Below, piece by piece: positions 38,618-48,556 of a stretch of 64,000 nucleotides of DNA (positions within the stretch are counted from its first letter, which is position 1; each line of letters starts with the position of its first letter). The stretch comes from Streptomyces sp. NBC_00162 (GTDB lineage Bacteria > Actinomycetota > Actinomycetes > Streptomycetales > Streptomycetaceae): NCBI RefSeq assembly GCF_024611995.1, contig NZ_CP102509.1, positions 1,612,001 to 1,676,000 on the forward strand, given 5' to 3'. Both the position numbers and the translations under genes were made by a program. Under the pieces are notes generated by a model that did no database searches, was not told the DNA's origin, and was given only the letters and a program-made list of their open reading frames with translations.

Positions 38618-40465
38618 ATGGCTGACTACCCGCTGATCGAAAACCATGGCCTGATCGGTGATCTGCAGACCGCGGCATTGGTGACCACCGAAGGAACGAT
38701 CGACTGGTTCTGCTGCCCGCGTTTCGATTCGCCCAGCGTGTTCGGTGCGCTTCTCGACTGGGAGAAGGGCGGGCATTTCACAGTCAAACCGACGGACGAG
38801 ACGTACACCACGAAGCAGTTGTACCTGCCGGACACCGCGATTCTCGTGACGCGGTTCATGACCGAGGCCGGTGCCGGCGAGGTGGTCGACTTCATGCCCG
38901 TGACCGGAACGACGGCCACGGACCGCCACTGCCTGGTCCGCATGCTCCGGTGCGTACGCGGCAGCATGACGTTCCAAGTCGACATCGCCCCACGGTTCGA
39001 CTACGGCCGGGGGTCCCACACCCTGCACATCACCGAGAACGGGGCGGTGTTCGCCTCGGAGGACCTGGAACTCACCCTCAGCGTGGTGCGGGAGCCGGAG
39101 GACGAACGGGTGGTGCACACCGTCACCGGCGAACACGACCTGCGCGTCACGCTTCCGCTCGAGGCCGGACAACAGCGGGGTCTGGTCATGGAGTCGGCCG
39201 CGCAGGGGCCGCCCCGCGAGATCCGCGTCGCCGAGTTCCAGGAGCTCTTCGACGACACCAGGCAGTACTGGCGGTCGTGGCTCCGTCAGTCCCGCTACTC
39301 GGGCCGCTGGCGCGAGATGGTGGAGCGCTCCGCCGTGACGCTGAAGCTGATGACGTACGCACCCAGCGGGGCCCTGGTTGCAGCCCCCACGGCAGGTCTG
39401 CCGGAGCAATTGGGCGGCGAGCGCAACTGGGACTACCGGTTCACCTGGATCCGTGACGCGTCCTTCTCCGTGTACGCCCTGCTGGGACTGGGGTTCACGG
39501 AGGAGGCGAGGGCATTCATCGGCTGGCTGAGCGACCGGGTGAAGGAGAAGGCCGGCAGCGACACCGGCACGGGACCGCTGAACATCATGTACCGGGTGGA
39601 CGGTTCCTCCGATCTCTACGAAGAGACCCTGGACCATTGGGAGGGGTACCAGGGATCCTCCCCGGTGCGCATAGGCAACGGCGCGGCGACCCAGCTGCAG
39701 CTGGACATCTACGGCGAGGCACTCGACAGCATCTCGTTCGCCCACCAGCACGGCATCCACCTGGACGTCCGGGGCTGGACTTCGCTGCGCACCCTGCTGG
39801 ACTGGCTCGTGGACCACTGGGACCAGGCCGGTGAGGGGCTGTGGGAGACCCGCGGCGGGCGCAAGCACTTCACCTACGGCCGGGTCATGTCCTGGGTCGC
39901 GTTCGACCGCGCGCTGCGGCTGGCGGTCGCCCACGGCCGACCGGCCGAGAGCGGCCGCTGGGCCGCCGAGCGCGACAACATCTACGAGCAGATCCTGGCG
40001 AAGGGCTGGGACCCGGAGCGCAAGGCGTTCGTCCAGCACTACGGCAGCGATGTGCTCGACTCGTCGCTGCTGCGGATGCCGACGGTGGGTTTCATCACGC
40101 CGGACGACCCGATGTGGACGTCCACCCTGGACGCGATGGACCGGGAGCTGGTGACCGACAGCCTGGTCTACCGCTACAACCCCGAGGCCTCGCCGGACGG
40201 TCTGCGCGGCTCCGAGGGAACCTTCTCCCTGTGCACGTTCATGTACGTCGACGCCCTGGCACGGGCCGGGCGGACCGATCAGGCCAGGCTCGTGCTCGAG
40301 AAGATGATGACGTACGCCAACCACCTGGGCCTGTACTCCGAGGAGATCGCCCTGACGGGCCGGCAGCTCGGCAACTTCCCGCAGGCGTTCACCCATCTGG
40401 CTCTCATCGACGCGGCCATCACCCTGGACGAGACCCTGAACCGGGTGGGGCAGGGCGGCAGCTAG
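38618..40465 (+). CDS. Glycoside hydrolase family 15 (glucoamylase/trehalase-like)
   Basis: A 615-aa cytoplasmic enzyme without signal peptide. The N-terminal beta domain begins YPLIENHGLIGDLQTAALV with IDWFCCPRFDSPSVFGALLD. The (alpha/alpha)6 barrel has ERNWDYRFTWIRDASF, GEGLWETRGGRKHFTYGRVM (the general acid Glu lies here) and LGLYSEEIALTGRQLGNFPQ (general base Glu). This subgroup in actinobacteria includes trehalases that split trehalose into two glucose units, so trehalose is a likely substrate. ATG at 38618. It meets the antiporter gene tail to tail with a 4-bp overlap. Confidence 0.92.
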   Translation: MADYPLIENHGLIGDLQTAALVTTEGTIDWFCCPRFDSPSVFGALLDWEKGGHFTVKPTDETYTTKQLYLPDTAILVTRFMTEAGAGEVVDFMPVTGTTATDRHCLVRMLRCVRGSMTFQVDIAPRFDYGRGSHTLHITENGAVFASEDLELTLSVVREPEDERVVHTVTGEHDLRVTLPLEAGQQRGLVMESAAQGPPREIRVAEFQELFDDTRQYWRSWLRQSRYSGRWREMVERSAVTLKLMTYAPSGALVAAPTAGLPEQLGGERNWDYRFTWIRDASFSVYALLGLGFTEEARAFIGWLSDRVKEKAGSDTGTGPLNIMYRVDGSSDLYEETLDHWEGYQGSSPVRIGNGAATQLQLDIYGEALDSISFAHQHGIHLDVRGWTSLRTLLDWLVDHWDQAGEGLWETRGGRKHFTYGRVMSWVAFDRALRLAVAHGRPAESGRWAAERDNIYEQILAKGWDPERKAFVQHYGSDVLDSSLLRMPTVGFITPDDPMWTSTLDAMDRELVTDSLVYRYNPEASPDGLRGSEGTFSLCTFMYVDALARAGRTDQARLVLEKMMTYANHLGLYSEEIALTGRQLGNFPQAFTHLALIDAAITLDETLNRVGQGGS

Positions 40466-42231
40466 CCGGGAGGCGGTACGGGGCCGAGCAGAACGACAAC
40501 GTCGCCTTCCTCCGGGGTGACGGTCTGCGTCTCGTCGACCGGCTCCAGCCGACCGTCGGCACGGACGACGAACAGCGTTTCGTGCCCCGGCGGGGGCGGA
40601 TCGGAGGCGGGCTGCACCAGGAACCGGGCGCCCTGCTCGTACCGTGCCGCCAGGACGTGCCTGACGAGTGAACCGCCGAAGAGGACGGCGCCGCCCGTGT
40701 AGGGCGCGACGACGCCATGGCTCTCGTGGGGCGGGCCCACCCGGTAGACGGAGCCCTCGACGTTGTCCTCGACCAGCACCGAGGCGAGCGCGTTGAAGTC
40801 GTCGTCATCGGTGAGCAGGAGGACGGCGTTGACTCCCTCCAACCGGGCCCTCGGGTTGGTGGCCGTCGCCAGCAGGTCCCCTCTGGCGAGTTTGATCCCG
40901 GCGTCCTTGATCCGTGCGCGCTCCTCCTCCAGTCCCGCCCACATCTCCACGTCGAGTCCCGCCGACCGCAGGGCTCTTCCGAGTGCGATCACCCACGGTG
41001 CGCCGCCCACGAGGAGGGGCCGCGTGCGGTTCGGCCGGGCGACGCCGAGCCGCCGGGCCACGGGTCCGGCGGTCAGGGCGTACAGCACGACCGTCGAGAC
41101 GATCACCAGGAAGGTGATGGGCAGGATTTTGGAAGCCCCGCGCAGCCCCAGTTCGACGAGGCTCGCGGAGAAGGCCGCCGCGGTGGAGGCCGCGACGATG
41201 CCGCGCGGGGCCATCCATCCCGCGAACGCCCGTTCCCCCAAGGTCATATCCTTGCCCATGGTGGCGGTGAAGGCCACGAGCGGTCGCACGATGAGGACGA
41301 GGAACGCGACGAGGACGAGCGTGGGAAGGAGCACGGGCGTCAGGGAGGCCGGGGTGACGCTCGCCGAGATGGAGATGAACAGCAGCCCGATGATCAGCTG
41401 GACCAGTGTCTCGAAGAAGGGCCGGCGGGCGGGCATGTCGAAGCCCCGGATGTTGGCCGCGGCCATGCCGATGACGATCGCGGCGATGAGCCCCGTGTCG
41501 TCGCGCACGATGTCGCACCCTGCCGACACGGCGATCACCGTGGCCAGTTGCGCCAGCGTACCGAGGGCCTCGCCGAGCCGGAGCACGCGCAGGGTCAGCC
41601 ACAGCAGCGCCACCCCCACGGCTCCGCCGACGAGGCCGACGGCCATGCTGATGAGGAACTGGCCGATCTGGTACCCCCGGCCGATGTCGATCTGGTGCGT
41701 CGTAGCGATGGCGTGGAAGACCAGTGCGCCGAGGATGGCGCCGATCGGGTCGGTCAGCGTTCCTTCCCAGATCAGCAGGCGCCGTACCTTGTCCGTCGGC
41801 CGCACGTACTGGAGGAGGGGCCCCACGACCGTGGGCCCCGACACGACGAGGATCATGCCCACCATCGCCGACACCCTGAGCGACATGCTGAACAGGGCCG
41901 GGGCGACGGCGCAGACGGCCAGGAAGGTGAAGGCCACTCCGAAGAGCAGCAGCCTGCCCACGACCGCGCGGGTGTGGCCGGTGAGGTTGCGCAGGTCCAG
42001 GCCGAGCCCGGCGTCGTAGAGGATCACTGCCACGGACAGGGACACCAGGGCGGAGAAGTCCTCCCCGATCAGCTGGTCCGGATGGACGACGTCGGTCATG
42101 GCGCCCGCGGCGAAGCCCGCCGGCAGCAGCAGGATCAGCGCGGGGACGCGCAGCTTGCTCGCGAGGATCTGGCAGGCGGTGGCCAGGGCCACGACCAGGG
42201 CGATGCCGAGGAGGATGTCGTCCTCGCTCAC
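40462..42231 (-). CDS. Cation:proton antiporter (CPA1) with TrkA-type C-terminus
   Basis: A 589-aa membrane protein starting MSEDDILLGIALVV. About twelve helices span residues 1-400, with VSLSVAVILYDAGLGLDL and GPTVVGPLLQYV near the transport core. The soluble part has a Rossmann-like RCK/TrkA-N region (PLLVGGAPWVIALGRALRSA, AVLLLTDDDDFNALAS) and a TrkA-C-like end (VTPEEGDVVVLLGP). The nucleotide-binding tail suggests gating by NAD(H) or a second messenger. It probably exchanges Na+ or K+ for protons. Confidence 0.92.
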   Translation of the reverse strand: MSEDDILLGIALVVALATACQILASKLRVPALILLLPAGFAAGAMTDVVHPDQLIGEDFSALVSLSVAVILYDAGLGLDLRNLTGHTRAVVGRLLLFGVAFTFLAVCAVAPALFSMSLRVSAMVGMILVVSGPTVVGPLLQYVRPTDKVRRLLIWEGTLTDPIGAILGALVFHAIATTHQIDIGRGYQIGQFLISMAVGLVGGAVGVALLWLTLRVLRLGEALGTLAQLATVIAVSAGCDIVRDDTGLIAAIVIGMAAANIRGFDMPARRPFFETLVQLIIGLLFISISASVTPASLTPVLLPTLVLVAFLVLIVRPLVAFTATMGKDMTLGERAFAGWMAPRGIVAASTAAAFSASLVELGLRGASKILPITFLVIVSTVVLYALTAGPVARRLGVARPNRTRPLLVGGAPWVIALGRALRSAGLDVEMWAGLEEERARIKDAGIKLARGDLLATATNPRARLEGVNAVLLLTDDDDFNALASVLVEDNVEGSVYRVGPPHESHGVVAPYTGGAVLFGGSLVRHVLAARYEQGARFLVQPASDPPPPGHETLFVVRADGRLEPVDETQTVTPEEGDVVVLLGPVPPPG

Positions 42232-42303
42232 AGCGGTTTCCTTCCTCGCCGCACGGGCGCGATGGGGGACTCGACGGGGCGGGGCGCGGCCCCGCCCGCG
42301 CGC

Positions 42304-43356
42304 TCAGTCGCCGTCGATCACGTCACCCCGGGTGGGGCCGGTGCGCCGCAGGTCGGATTCGGTGAGGGGTTCCAGCTCGCCGTGGGTGTCCAGCCAGTAG
42401 AGGAAGAAGACGGCCGGGGCGACGAGCAGCAGGGCAACGAGGCTGACCACCGACAGCCAGACCAGCGTCTGGGAGTCGCCCGCGGCATCCGCCACCGTCA
42501 GGGACGTGGGGATGAGGTAGGGATGCTGTGCGATCCCCCAGGCGAAGACGGCCGCGCCGACGACACCGACGGCGCTGAAGCGGGCCCAGTGCCTCTGCCC
42601 CCGCAGCACGAGCAGTCCCGTGCCGGCGAAGCACACCACGGACACGATCGCGAGGGCGAGCCCCGCACCGTGGGTCAGTCCGTGCCAGACATGGGGTGCA
42701 TCGCCGCGGGTGACGAGGAGCACGCCCACAGCGAGCAGGGCGACCGCGACGAGACTGACGAGGGCGCGCAGCCGGAAGTAGCCGACGAGGTCGGGTGCGT
42801 CGAAGCGCGCGGCGTCGGCGGTCAGGAACACTGCGCCGAGGAGTGCGGTCCCGGCGACCGTGAGCAGCCCGAACAGGAGGGACGCGGGGTTGGCCCACGC
42901 GTCCGCCGAGGCTTCGGTACCCGGCGCGATCCGGCCGGTGGCGACGGCGCCGACGGCCGCCCCGAGGAAGAACGGGGTGAGCAGGGAGGCGATGGCGAAC
43001 ACGGCGCCGTAGAGGCGCCGCCGGGCCAGCCGGCGGCTGGGCTTGCGCAGGGCGAACCCGGCGCCGCGCAGGACCGTGCCGAGGACGGCCAGTGCCAGGG
43101 GGAGCCACAGCGCGGTGAACACCGTCTGGAACAGCACGGGGAACCCGGTCCACATGAGGACCAGGACGAAGATCAGCCAGACGTTGTTGACCTCCCACAC
43201 CGGCGCCATGGCGTGGTCGATCAGCCATCGGGGGCGCTTGCCGCGCTCGGCCCCGCCGGCCGTCAGGTCCCAGAAGCCCGCCCCGTAGTCGGTCCCGCCG
43301 GCGCAGGCGTACGCGGCCACTGCGAGCAGCATCACGAAAGCGACGAGGTCGGCCAT
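42304..43356 (-). CDS. cydB: Cytochrome bd oxidase subunit II
   Basis: Membrane subunit of the high-oxygen-affinity quinol oxidase. ATG at 43356 shares its A with the cydA stop (TGATG), so translation is coupled. Starts MADLVAFVMLLAVAAYACAG with YGAGFWDL and HAMAPVWEVNNVWLIFVLVL; HPYLIPTSLTVADAA is typical of the family's end. About eight to nine helices, 350 aa. The cydCD exporter genes needed for assembly are not in the window. Confidence 0.94.
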   Translation of the reverse strand: MADLVAFVMLLAVAAYACAGGTDYGAGFWDLTAGGAERGKRPRWLIDHAMAPVWEVNNVWLIFVLVLMWTGFPVLFQTVFTALWLPLALAVLGTVLRGAGFALRKPSRRLARRRLYGAVFAIASLLTPFFLGAAVGAVATGRIAPGTEASADAWANPASLLFGLLTVAGTALLGAVFLTADAARFDAPDLVGYFRLRALVSLVAVALLAVGVLLVTRGDAPHVWHGLTHGAGLALAIVSVVCFAGTGLLVLRGQRHWARFSAVGVVGAAVFAWGIAQHPYLIPTSLTVADAAGDSQTLVWLSVVSLVALLLVAPAVFFLYWLDTHGELEPLTESDLRRTGPTRGDVIDGD

Positions 43357-44833
43357 CACGTTCCACCGCCCCCGGAAGGAGTCGAGCCGCTGTCGCCCGA
43401 GGAGGCGTCGCCGGCCGGGACGGGAGGGCGCGGACCGTAGGGGTGACCGCCTCCGGTGCCTCCGCCATCCGCCCGTCCGCCTCGTCCGCCAGGCGCCAGC
43501 GGTCGCGCATCTTCAGCAGGACGGTGAGGAACGCACCGAAGATGAACACGTACACCACGATCACCAGGCCGAACATGATCCACAGGGTGGTGGAGCGGGT
43601 GGATGTCACTGCCTCGGCGACGCGCATGTTCTGGTAGACGATCCAGGGCTGGCGCCCCACCTCGGTCGTGATCCAGCCGCATTCGACCGCGATGACGGAG
43701 CCGACGCCGGCGCAGGCGGCGCCGCGGTAGAACCACTTGGAGTCGGGCAGCCGGCGACGGCGCAGCCAGACCAGGCCGTACACGAGGGCGAGGAGCAGGA
43801 GCAGGGAGCCGATTCCGACCATGGTGTCGAAGGCCCAGTGGGCGATCGTGGCCTGAGTGGCGTTCGGCCGGTCGCTCGCCGGCACGGAGGCCAGCCCGGT
43901 CACCGTGGTGTCCGGGCTGAACCCGGCCAGGATGGAGTCGAGCTGGGGGATCTTGATGCCGCCGGAGACGGTGCCGTCCGGATGGAGCCGGCCGTAGAGG
44001 TACTCCGGAACGTGGGTGTCGGTCTCCCAGACGATCTCCATCGCCGCGAATTTCACGGGCTGCTTCTGGAACACCTGCCGGGCGATCGAGTCCCCCAGCA
44101 TGAACTGCACCGGAGTGGCCACCGCGGCGATGGTGAAGGGGACCGCGAAGCCGAGCCGGTGGTAGCGGTCCCGGCGGCCGCGCAGCCATCCGACGGCGTA
44201 GACGCCTGCCACGACGTAGCCCGCCGTCACCAGCATCGCCACCACGAAGTGCCAGTACTCGGGCCCGAACATCGGGGTGAAGATGGCTTTCCAGACGTCC
44301 ACGTCGACCGGGTTGCCCTCGGAGTCGAGTGTGAACCCCTGTGGGGTGTTCATCCACGAGTTGGCGGCCAGGATGCCGAAGGCCCCGAGCAGCGCGGTGG
44401 CCGGCAGCGGCAGCCCGAGCAGGAAGTGGGTGCGTGGCTTCAGCCTGCGCCAGCCGTACAGGTAGATGGCGATGAGCACCGCTTCGAGGAAGAACGCCCA
44501 GGCCTCGACGCCGAACCCGATGCCGAAGACATCGCCCCACTTGCCCATCAGTCCCGGCCAGAGCAGGCCGAATTCGAACGACAGCACGGTGCCGGTGACG
44601 ACGCCGATCGCGAACTGCACGGCCATCACGGCCGACCAGCGCCGGGCCAGCAGCAGGGCCGTGGCGTCGTTCCGGCGCAGGCCGCGGTAGTGCATGACGA
44701 GGGTGATGAACGGCAGTGCCACTCCCATCGGCACCAGGATGATGTGGGAGGCGAGGGTGAACGCCATGAGCTCCCTGGCCGGGAGCATCTGGGCGGGGGC
44801 GTCTGCCGCCAGCAGTTGGACCGTGGTGTGCAT
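43356..44833 (-). CDS. cydA: Cytochrome bd oxidase subunit I, one probable frameshift error
   Basis: Carries the three haems and the quinol site. ATG at 44833. A haem-ligand His lies in FTLASHIILVPMG, the Glu-containing FEFGLLWPGL fits the oxygen-site channel, and ECGWITTEVGRQPWIVYQ is the family signature. The short Q-loop form is consistent with actinobacteria. Literally the frame reads on through cydB in the wrong phase; restoring one C near 43440 gives the tail GSTPSGGGGT with a stop at 43356 and a normal 492-aa subunit. Conserved residues are all intact. Confidence 0.92.
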
Positions 44834-44872
44834 ACGTTCCTTTGCCGCTCGGGATGACTGGCCGGACGGGGG

Positions 44873-45711
44873 TCAGCCGCCGGTGGCGAAGCCGGGGAAG
44901 AGGGTCATCCCGCCGTCCACGTAGAGCGTGGTGCCCACCACGTAGTCCATGAGGTCGGAGGCGAGGGCCACCGCGGCGTAGGCGATGTCCTCGGGCTCGC
45001 CGATGCGCTCGTACGGGATCAGCCGGAGCAGATCCGTCCGCGCCTGTTCCGTCTCCCACGCGTCCCGGTTGATCGGTGTCTTGATGGCTCCGGGAGCGAT
45101 GGCGTTCACGCGGATCTTCTTGGGCGCGAGTTCCTGGGCCAGGGTCGCCATCATCATCTGCACGCCCCCTTGGAGGAGGCGTAGTTCACGTGCCCCGCCC
45201 AGGGGATGATCTGGTGGACGGAGCTCATGCAGATGATCTTTCCGGCGGCCCGGGAGACCTCGGGGACGACGCCGCGGCGCAGGAACTCCTTCGTCGCTTC
45301 GCGAGCGCAGAGGAACTGGCCCGTGAGGTTGACGTCGAGCACCTTCTGCCACTGGGCGAGCGTCATCTCCTCGAAGGGGGCGTCGCGCTGCAGTCCGGCG
45401 TTGGCGACCAGGATGTCGATCGTGCCGAACTCCTGGACCATCCGGTCCATCATGGCCACGACCTGGTCCTCCTGGGACACGTCCGCCTCGTACGCGGCAG
45501 CGCGCACGCCGAACGAGGCGATCTCCGCGACCACCTTCTCGGCCTCTTCCTTGCCGGCCACGTAGTTAACGACCACGTCGGCGCCGGCCCGGCCCAGGCC
45601 GATGGCCGTTGCCTTGCCGATTCCGCTGTTGGCGCCGGTGACCAGTGCTTTCTGGCCCTTGAGCAGGTGGGCGGGGATCACTGCCCGCGATGCACCCTCG
45701 GTGGAACTCAC
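44873..45711 (-). CDS. SDR oxidoreductase (glucose 1-dehydrogenase-like), one probable frameshift error
   Basis: GTG at 45711. NAD(P) motif ALVTGANSGIGKATAIGLGR, ILVANAGLQRDAPFEEM, catalytic Ser in IICMSSVHQ and Tyr/Lys in NYASSKGG. After KGG the frame changes to VQMMMATLAQELAPKKIRVN; one extra G in GGGGG near 45170 repairs it to 279 aa. The closing YVVGTTLYVDGGMTLFPGF fits glucose-dehydrogenase-like members. It sits between cydA and a GMC oxidoreductase; an operon feeding electrons to cytochrome bd is possible but unproven. Confidence 0.88.
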
Positions 45712-45870
45712 GATCGACTGCCTCCTCGACTGCCCGATCCGGTCCGCCGGACCGCGGCCCGACAGGGTCCGAAAGCCACCGAATCACCCTCTTCGGAGAT
45801 CGGCGGCCCGAGAGGGGTGCTCTTGGGCCACGCGGCCGAGCATCACCCCCGGTCGGAGGAAGCTGCGGGG

Positions 45871-47460
45871 TCAGCCCAGCCGTTCCAGCAGGTGGTCGCC
45901 CACCCGCAGGGCGTTCGCGATCGCCGTGAGGGACGGATTGACCGCGCCGATGCTCGGGAAGAAGCTCGTGTCGACCACGTACAGGTTGTCGAGCTCGTGG
46001 GCCTTGCAGTTCACGTCCAGCGCGGACGTGGCCGGGTCGTCGCCGAACCGGACGGTGCCGGCCTGGTGCGCCGTGGCGCCGATCGGCATGCCCTTGTGGA
46101 GGTAGATGCTGCGCGACAGGAGGTGGTGCTCGTGCATCCCCAGATGACCGAGCATGCCCTGGAGCTTGTGCCGCAGGCGTTTCAGCCCCGCCATGTTGTT
46201 CTTCTCGTCGAGCACGAGACGGATGGTGCCGTCCGCGTCGACGGTGACCCGGTTGTCGGGGAGCGGAAGGTCCTCGCCGCACAGCCAGAAGTCGACCGCG
46301 TGGTGGGCCATGACTTCGAAGGGCATGTCGGGGGTCACGGCGCCCGCCCAGCGGGGCGCCTCACCGTGGATCTGGTCGGAGTCCGACTTGCCGAGCATCT
46401 GAATGCCGCCCAGCGGGTAGTCCCAGTCGTCGGCACCGAGGTACCAGTCGTGCAGGGCCAGGGTCTTCTGGAACCTGGTGTCGTTGGGTTCCTTCGAAAT
46501 GGCCATCAGGGCAAGGTTGTTGTGGCGCATGTAGTTTCGGCCGACCACGTCGGAGCTGTTGGCCAGGCCCTGGGGGTGGCGGTCGTTGGCCGAGGCCAGG
46601 AGGAGAACCGCCGAGTTGACCGCCCCGCAGGCGACGACCACGATGTCCGCGGTGTAGGAGGCCTCGAGCCCGTCCTCGCTCCGGGTGACGACGCTGCTGA
46701 CACTGCGTCCGGTCGGATCGGTCTCCAGCCGCACCACCCGCGCATTGGTGATCATCTCGACGTTCGGGTGCCGCAGGGCCGGATCCACGCAGATCACCTG
46801 GGCGTCCGACTTGCCGCGCACCAGGCAGGGGAAGCCGTCCACGCGGTCGCAGCGGATGCAGACGCTGGATTCGGTCGCCCGCCCGTTCCGGTCCTGGCTC
46901 AGGTTGACGCCGATGGGCAGGTGGAACGGGTGCAGGCCCCGCTTCTCCAGGTCGTCGCTGAGCTGCTGGATCCGTGGCTCGTGTTCGACCGGCGGGTAGG
47001 CGTACTGGGCGCTGTACGACCCTTCCCACGGGTCCTCTCCGTGGCGTCCGTGGACCAGGTAGAGGTGCTCGGCCTCGGTGTAGTAGGGCTCCAGGTCCTC
47101 GTACCGGATCGGCCAGGCCGGCGACAGCCCGTCGTGGTGGCGGAGTTCCCCGAAGTCCTCGGGCCGCAGCCGGAAGAGGGCGGCGCCGTAGAACTTGGTG
47201 TTTCCCCCGACGTAGTAGTTGACCTCGGGCGGGAATTCGTCGCCGTGCTTGTCCAGCCAGAACTCCGGGGCACGGTACTTGCCCTTCACGAACACGGCGG
47301 TGGAGTCCCAGTTGTCCCGCTCACGGGGGAGGTAGTCACCGCGTTCGAGGATGAGGACCCGTTTGCCGGACGGGGCGAGCCGGTGGGCGAGCGTACCGCC
47401 GCCGGCGCCTGAACCGATGATGACGACGTCGTAGTGCGGGGAGTCGCCCACGGCGACCAC
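45871..47460 (-). CDS. GMC-family FAD oxidoreductase
   Basis: A 529-aa flavoprotein that oxidises an alcohol or sugar. GTG at 47460. The FAD motif is VVIIGSGAGGGTLAHRLAPS, followed by ERGDYLPRERDNW and VGGNTKFYGAALFRLRPEDF. A Cys-rich loop (SSVCIRCDRVDGFPCLV) is typical of this bacterial subgroup. The C-terminus has HQAGTVRFGDDPATSALDVN and VDTSFFPSIGAVNPSLTAIA, with the active-site His/Asn. No signal peptide. Adjacent to the glucose-dehydrogenase-like SDR and the sugar genes downstream. Confidence 0.93.
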   Translation of the reverse strand: MVAVGDSPHYDVVIIGSGAGGGTLAHRLAPSGKRVLILERGDYLPRERDNWDSTAVFVKGKYRAPEFWLDKHGDEFPPEVNYYVGGNTKFYGAALFRLRPEDFGELRHHDGLSPAWPIRYEDLEPYYTEAEHLYLVHGRHGEDPWEGSYSAQYAYPPVEHEPRIQQLSDDLEKRGLHPFHLPIGVNLSQDRNGRATESSVCIRCDRVDGFPCLVRGKSDAQVICVDPALRHPNVEMITNARVVRLETDPTGRSVSSVVTRSEDGLEASYTADIVVVACGAVNSAVLLLASANDRHPQGLANSSDVVGRNYMRHNNLALMAISKEPNDTRFQKTLALHDWYLGADDWDYPLGGIQMLGKSDSDQIHGEAPRWAGAVTPDMPFEVMAHHAVDFWLCGEDLPLPDNRVTVDADGTIRLVLDEKNNMAGLKRLRHKLQGMLGHLGMHEHHLLSRSIYLHKGMPIGATAHQAGTVRFGDDPATSALDVNCKAHELDNLYVVDTSFFPSIGAVNPSLTAIANALRVGDHLLERLG

Positions 47461-47596
47461 CGTCCTTGCGCTCGTGGGCCCCGCCTGTCACCGGGCCCTC
47501 TCTCTGCGCGCTGCCGGGACACGGCAGCCACCCCACCTCTTCGAACGTATCCCTCCTCTCCCCGAGCGGCGACCGGACGGCGCTCCCGCGCTGCCG

Positions 47597-48556
47597 TCAC
47601 AGAACCGCGATCGGGTTCACGGGCGAGCCGGTGGCCGAGGGGAGCCGGAGCGGCGCGACCACGCACAGGAAGGACCACCGGCCCGCGCGTGCGCACGCCT
47701 CGGTCAAGTCCTCGAACTGCAGGTAGTCCATCAGCTGCAGTCCCATGGCGTGCATGGCCAGCACGTGCACGGGAAAGCCGATCCCGGCCACCGCGCTGGG
47801 GGCGGTGTCGTGGTTGCCGTCCGCGCCCAGGACGGAGACCTGCCGCTCGGCCAGGAACCGCACGGCCGTGGGATGAAGGCCGGCCCGGGCCCGCGCCGCG
47901 TCCCACGCCCCGCTCTCCCGGCGCCGCAGGCGATGCCCCACCCGTACGAACAGCAGGTCCCCCGGCCGGACCCGGACCCCTTGGGCGGCTTCCGCCGCGG
48001 TCAGGTCATCGGCGGTCACGTGATCCCCTGGCTCCAGCCAGGGCACGCCCCGCAGCCGTGGAACGTCCAGGAGCACGCCACGGCCGACGATGCCGTCGCT
48101 GACGGCCTCGACGGAGAGCTCACGGGCGCCCTCGGGCGTCACGCTGCTCGCCGGCACGCCGTTGTAGAGCTCCCCGTCGAACAGCACGTGGCACAGCGCG
48201 TCGAGATGGCTGTCCGCGTCCCCGTGCACGTTCATCGCGAACCGGTCGCGGGCGAAGTGCAGCCCGGCGGCACCGGTCTCACCGGCAGCGGGGGCGATCA
48301 TCCGGTGGTGTGCGGGGTCGGGGTTGTCCGGGCCGGGCAAGGTCTCGATGGGCGCGGCCAGGGACACCGTGAGTCCGGAGCGGACCTCGGCGGCGGCGGC
48401 CACCACGCGCTCGGGCGTCAAGTGGCAGAGCGCACCGCGCCGGTCGTCGGGGGCGCGCGGGCTCCTCTCGCGCAGCTCCTCGTACAGCGCGCGGAAGGCG
48501 TCAGCAGTCATGGGCTGCTGCGGCGGCGGCGTCGAGGGCCCGGTGTCCGGGGTCAC
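47597..48556 (-). CDS. Cyclase-family (kynurenine-formamidase-like) metal hydrolase
   Basis: GTG at 48556 overlaps the stop of the fusion gene as GTGA; ATG at 48511 (MTADAFRALYEEL) is an alternative start. The family's metal-binding signature appears as HGDADSHLDALCHVLFDG, and another conserved block is VRPGDLLFVRVGHRL with GADGNHDTAPSA. Members hydrolyse amides or lactones, for example formylkynurenine or isatin. 319 aa. It is the last gene of a two-gene unit with the gluconokinase-epimerase fusion. Confidence 0.85.
   Translation of the reverse strand: MTPDTGPSTPPPQQPMTADAFRALYEELRERSPRAPDDRRGALCHLTPERVVAAAAEVRSGLTVSLAAPIETLPGPDNPDPAHHRMIAPAAGETGAAGLHFARDRFAMNVHGDADSHLDALCHVLFDGELYNGVPASSVTPEGARELSVEAVSDGIVGRGVLLDVPRLRGVPWLEPGDHVTADDLTAAEAAQGVRVRPGDLLFVRVGHRLRRRESGAWDAARARAGLHPTAVRFLAERQVSVLGADGNHDTAPSAVAGIGFPVHVLAMHAMGLQLMDYLQFEDLTEACARAGRWSFLCVVAPLRLPSATGSPVNPIAVL

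Noticed and set aside
42323..43355. cydA apparently extended to 836 residues across cydB
   Set aside because: The extra part is cydB read in the wrong phase. One C restored near 43440 gives the normal length and a TGATG junction.
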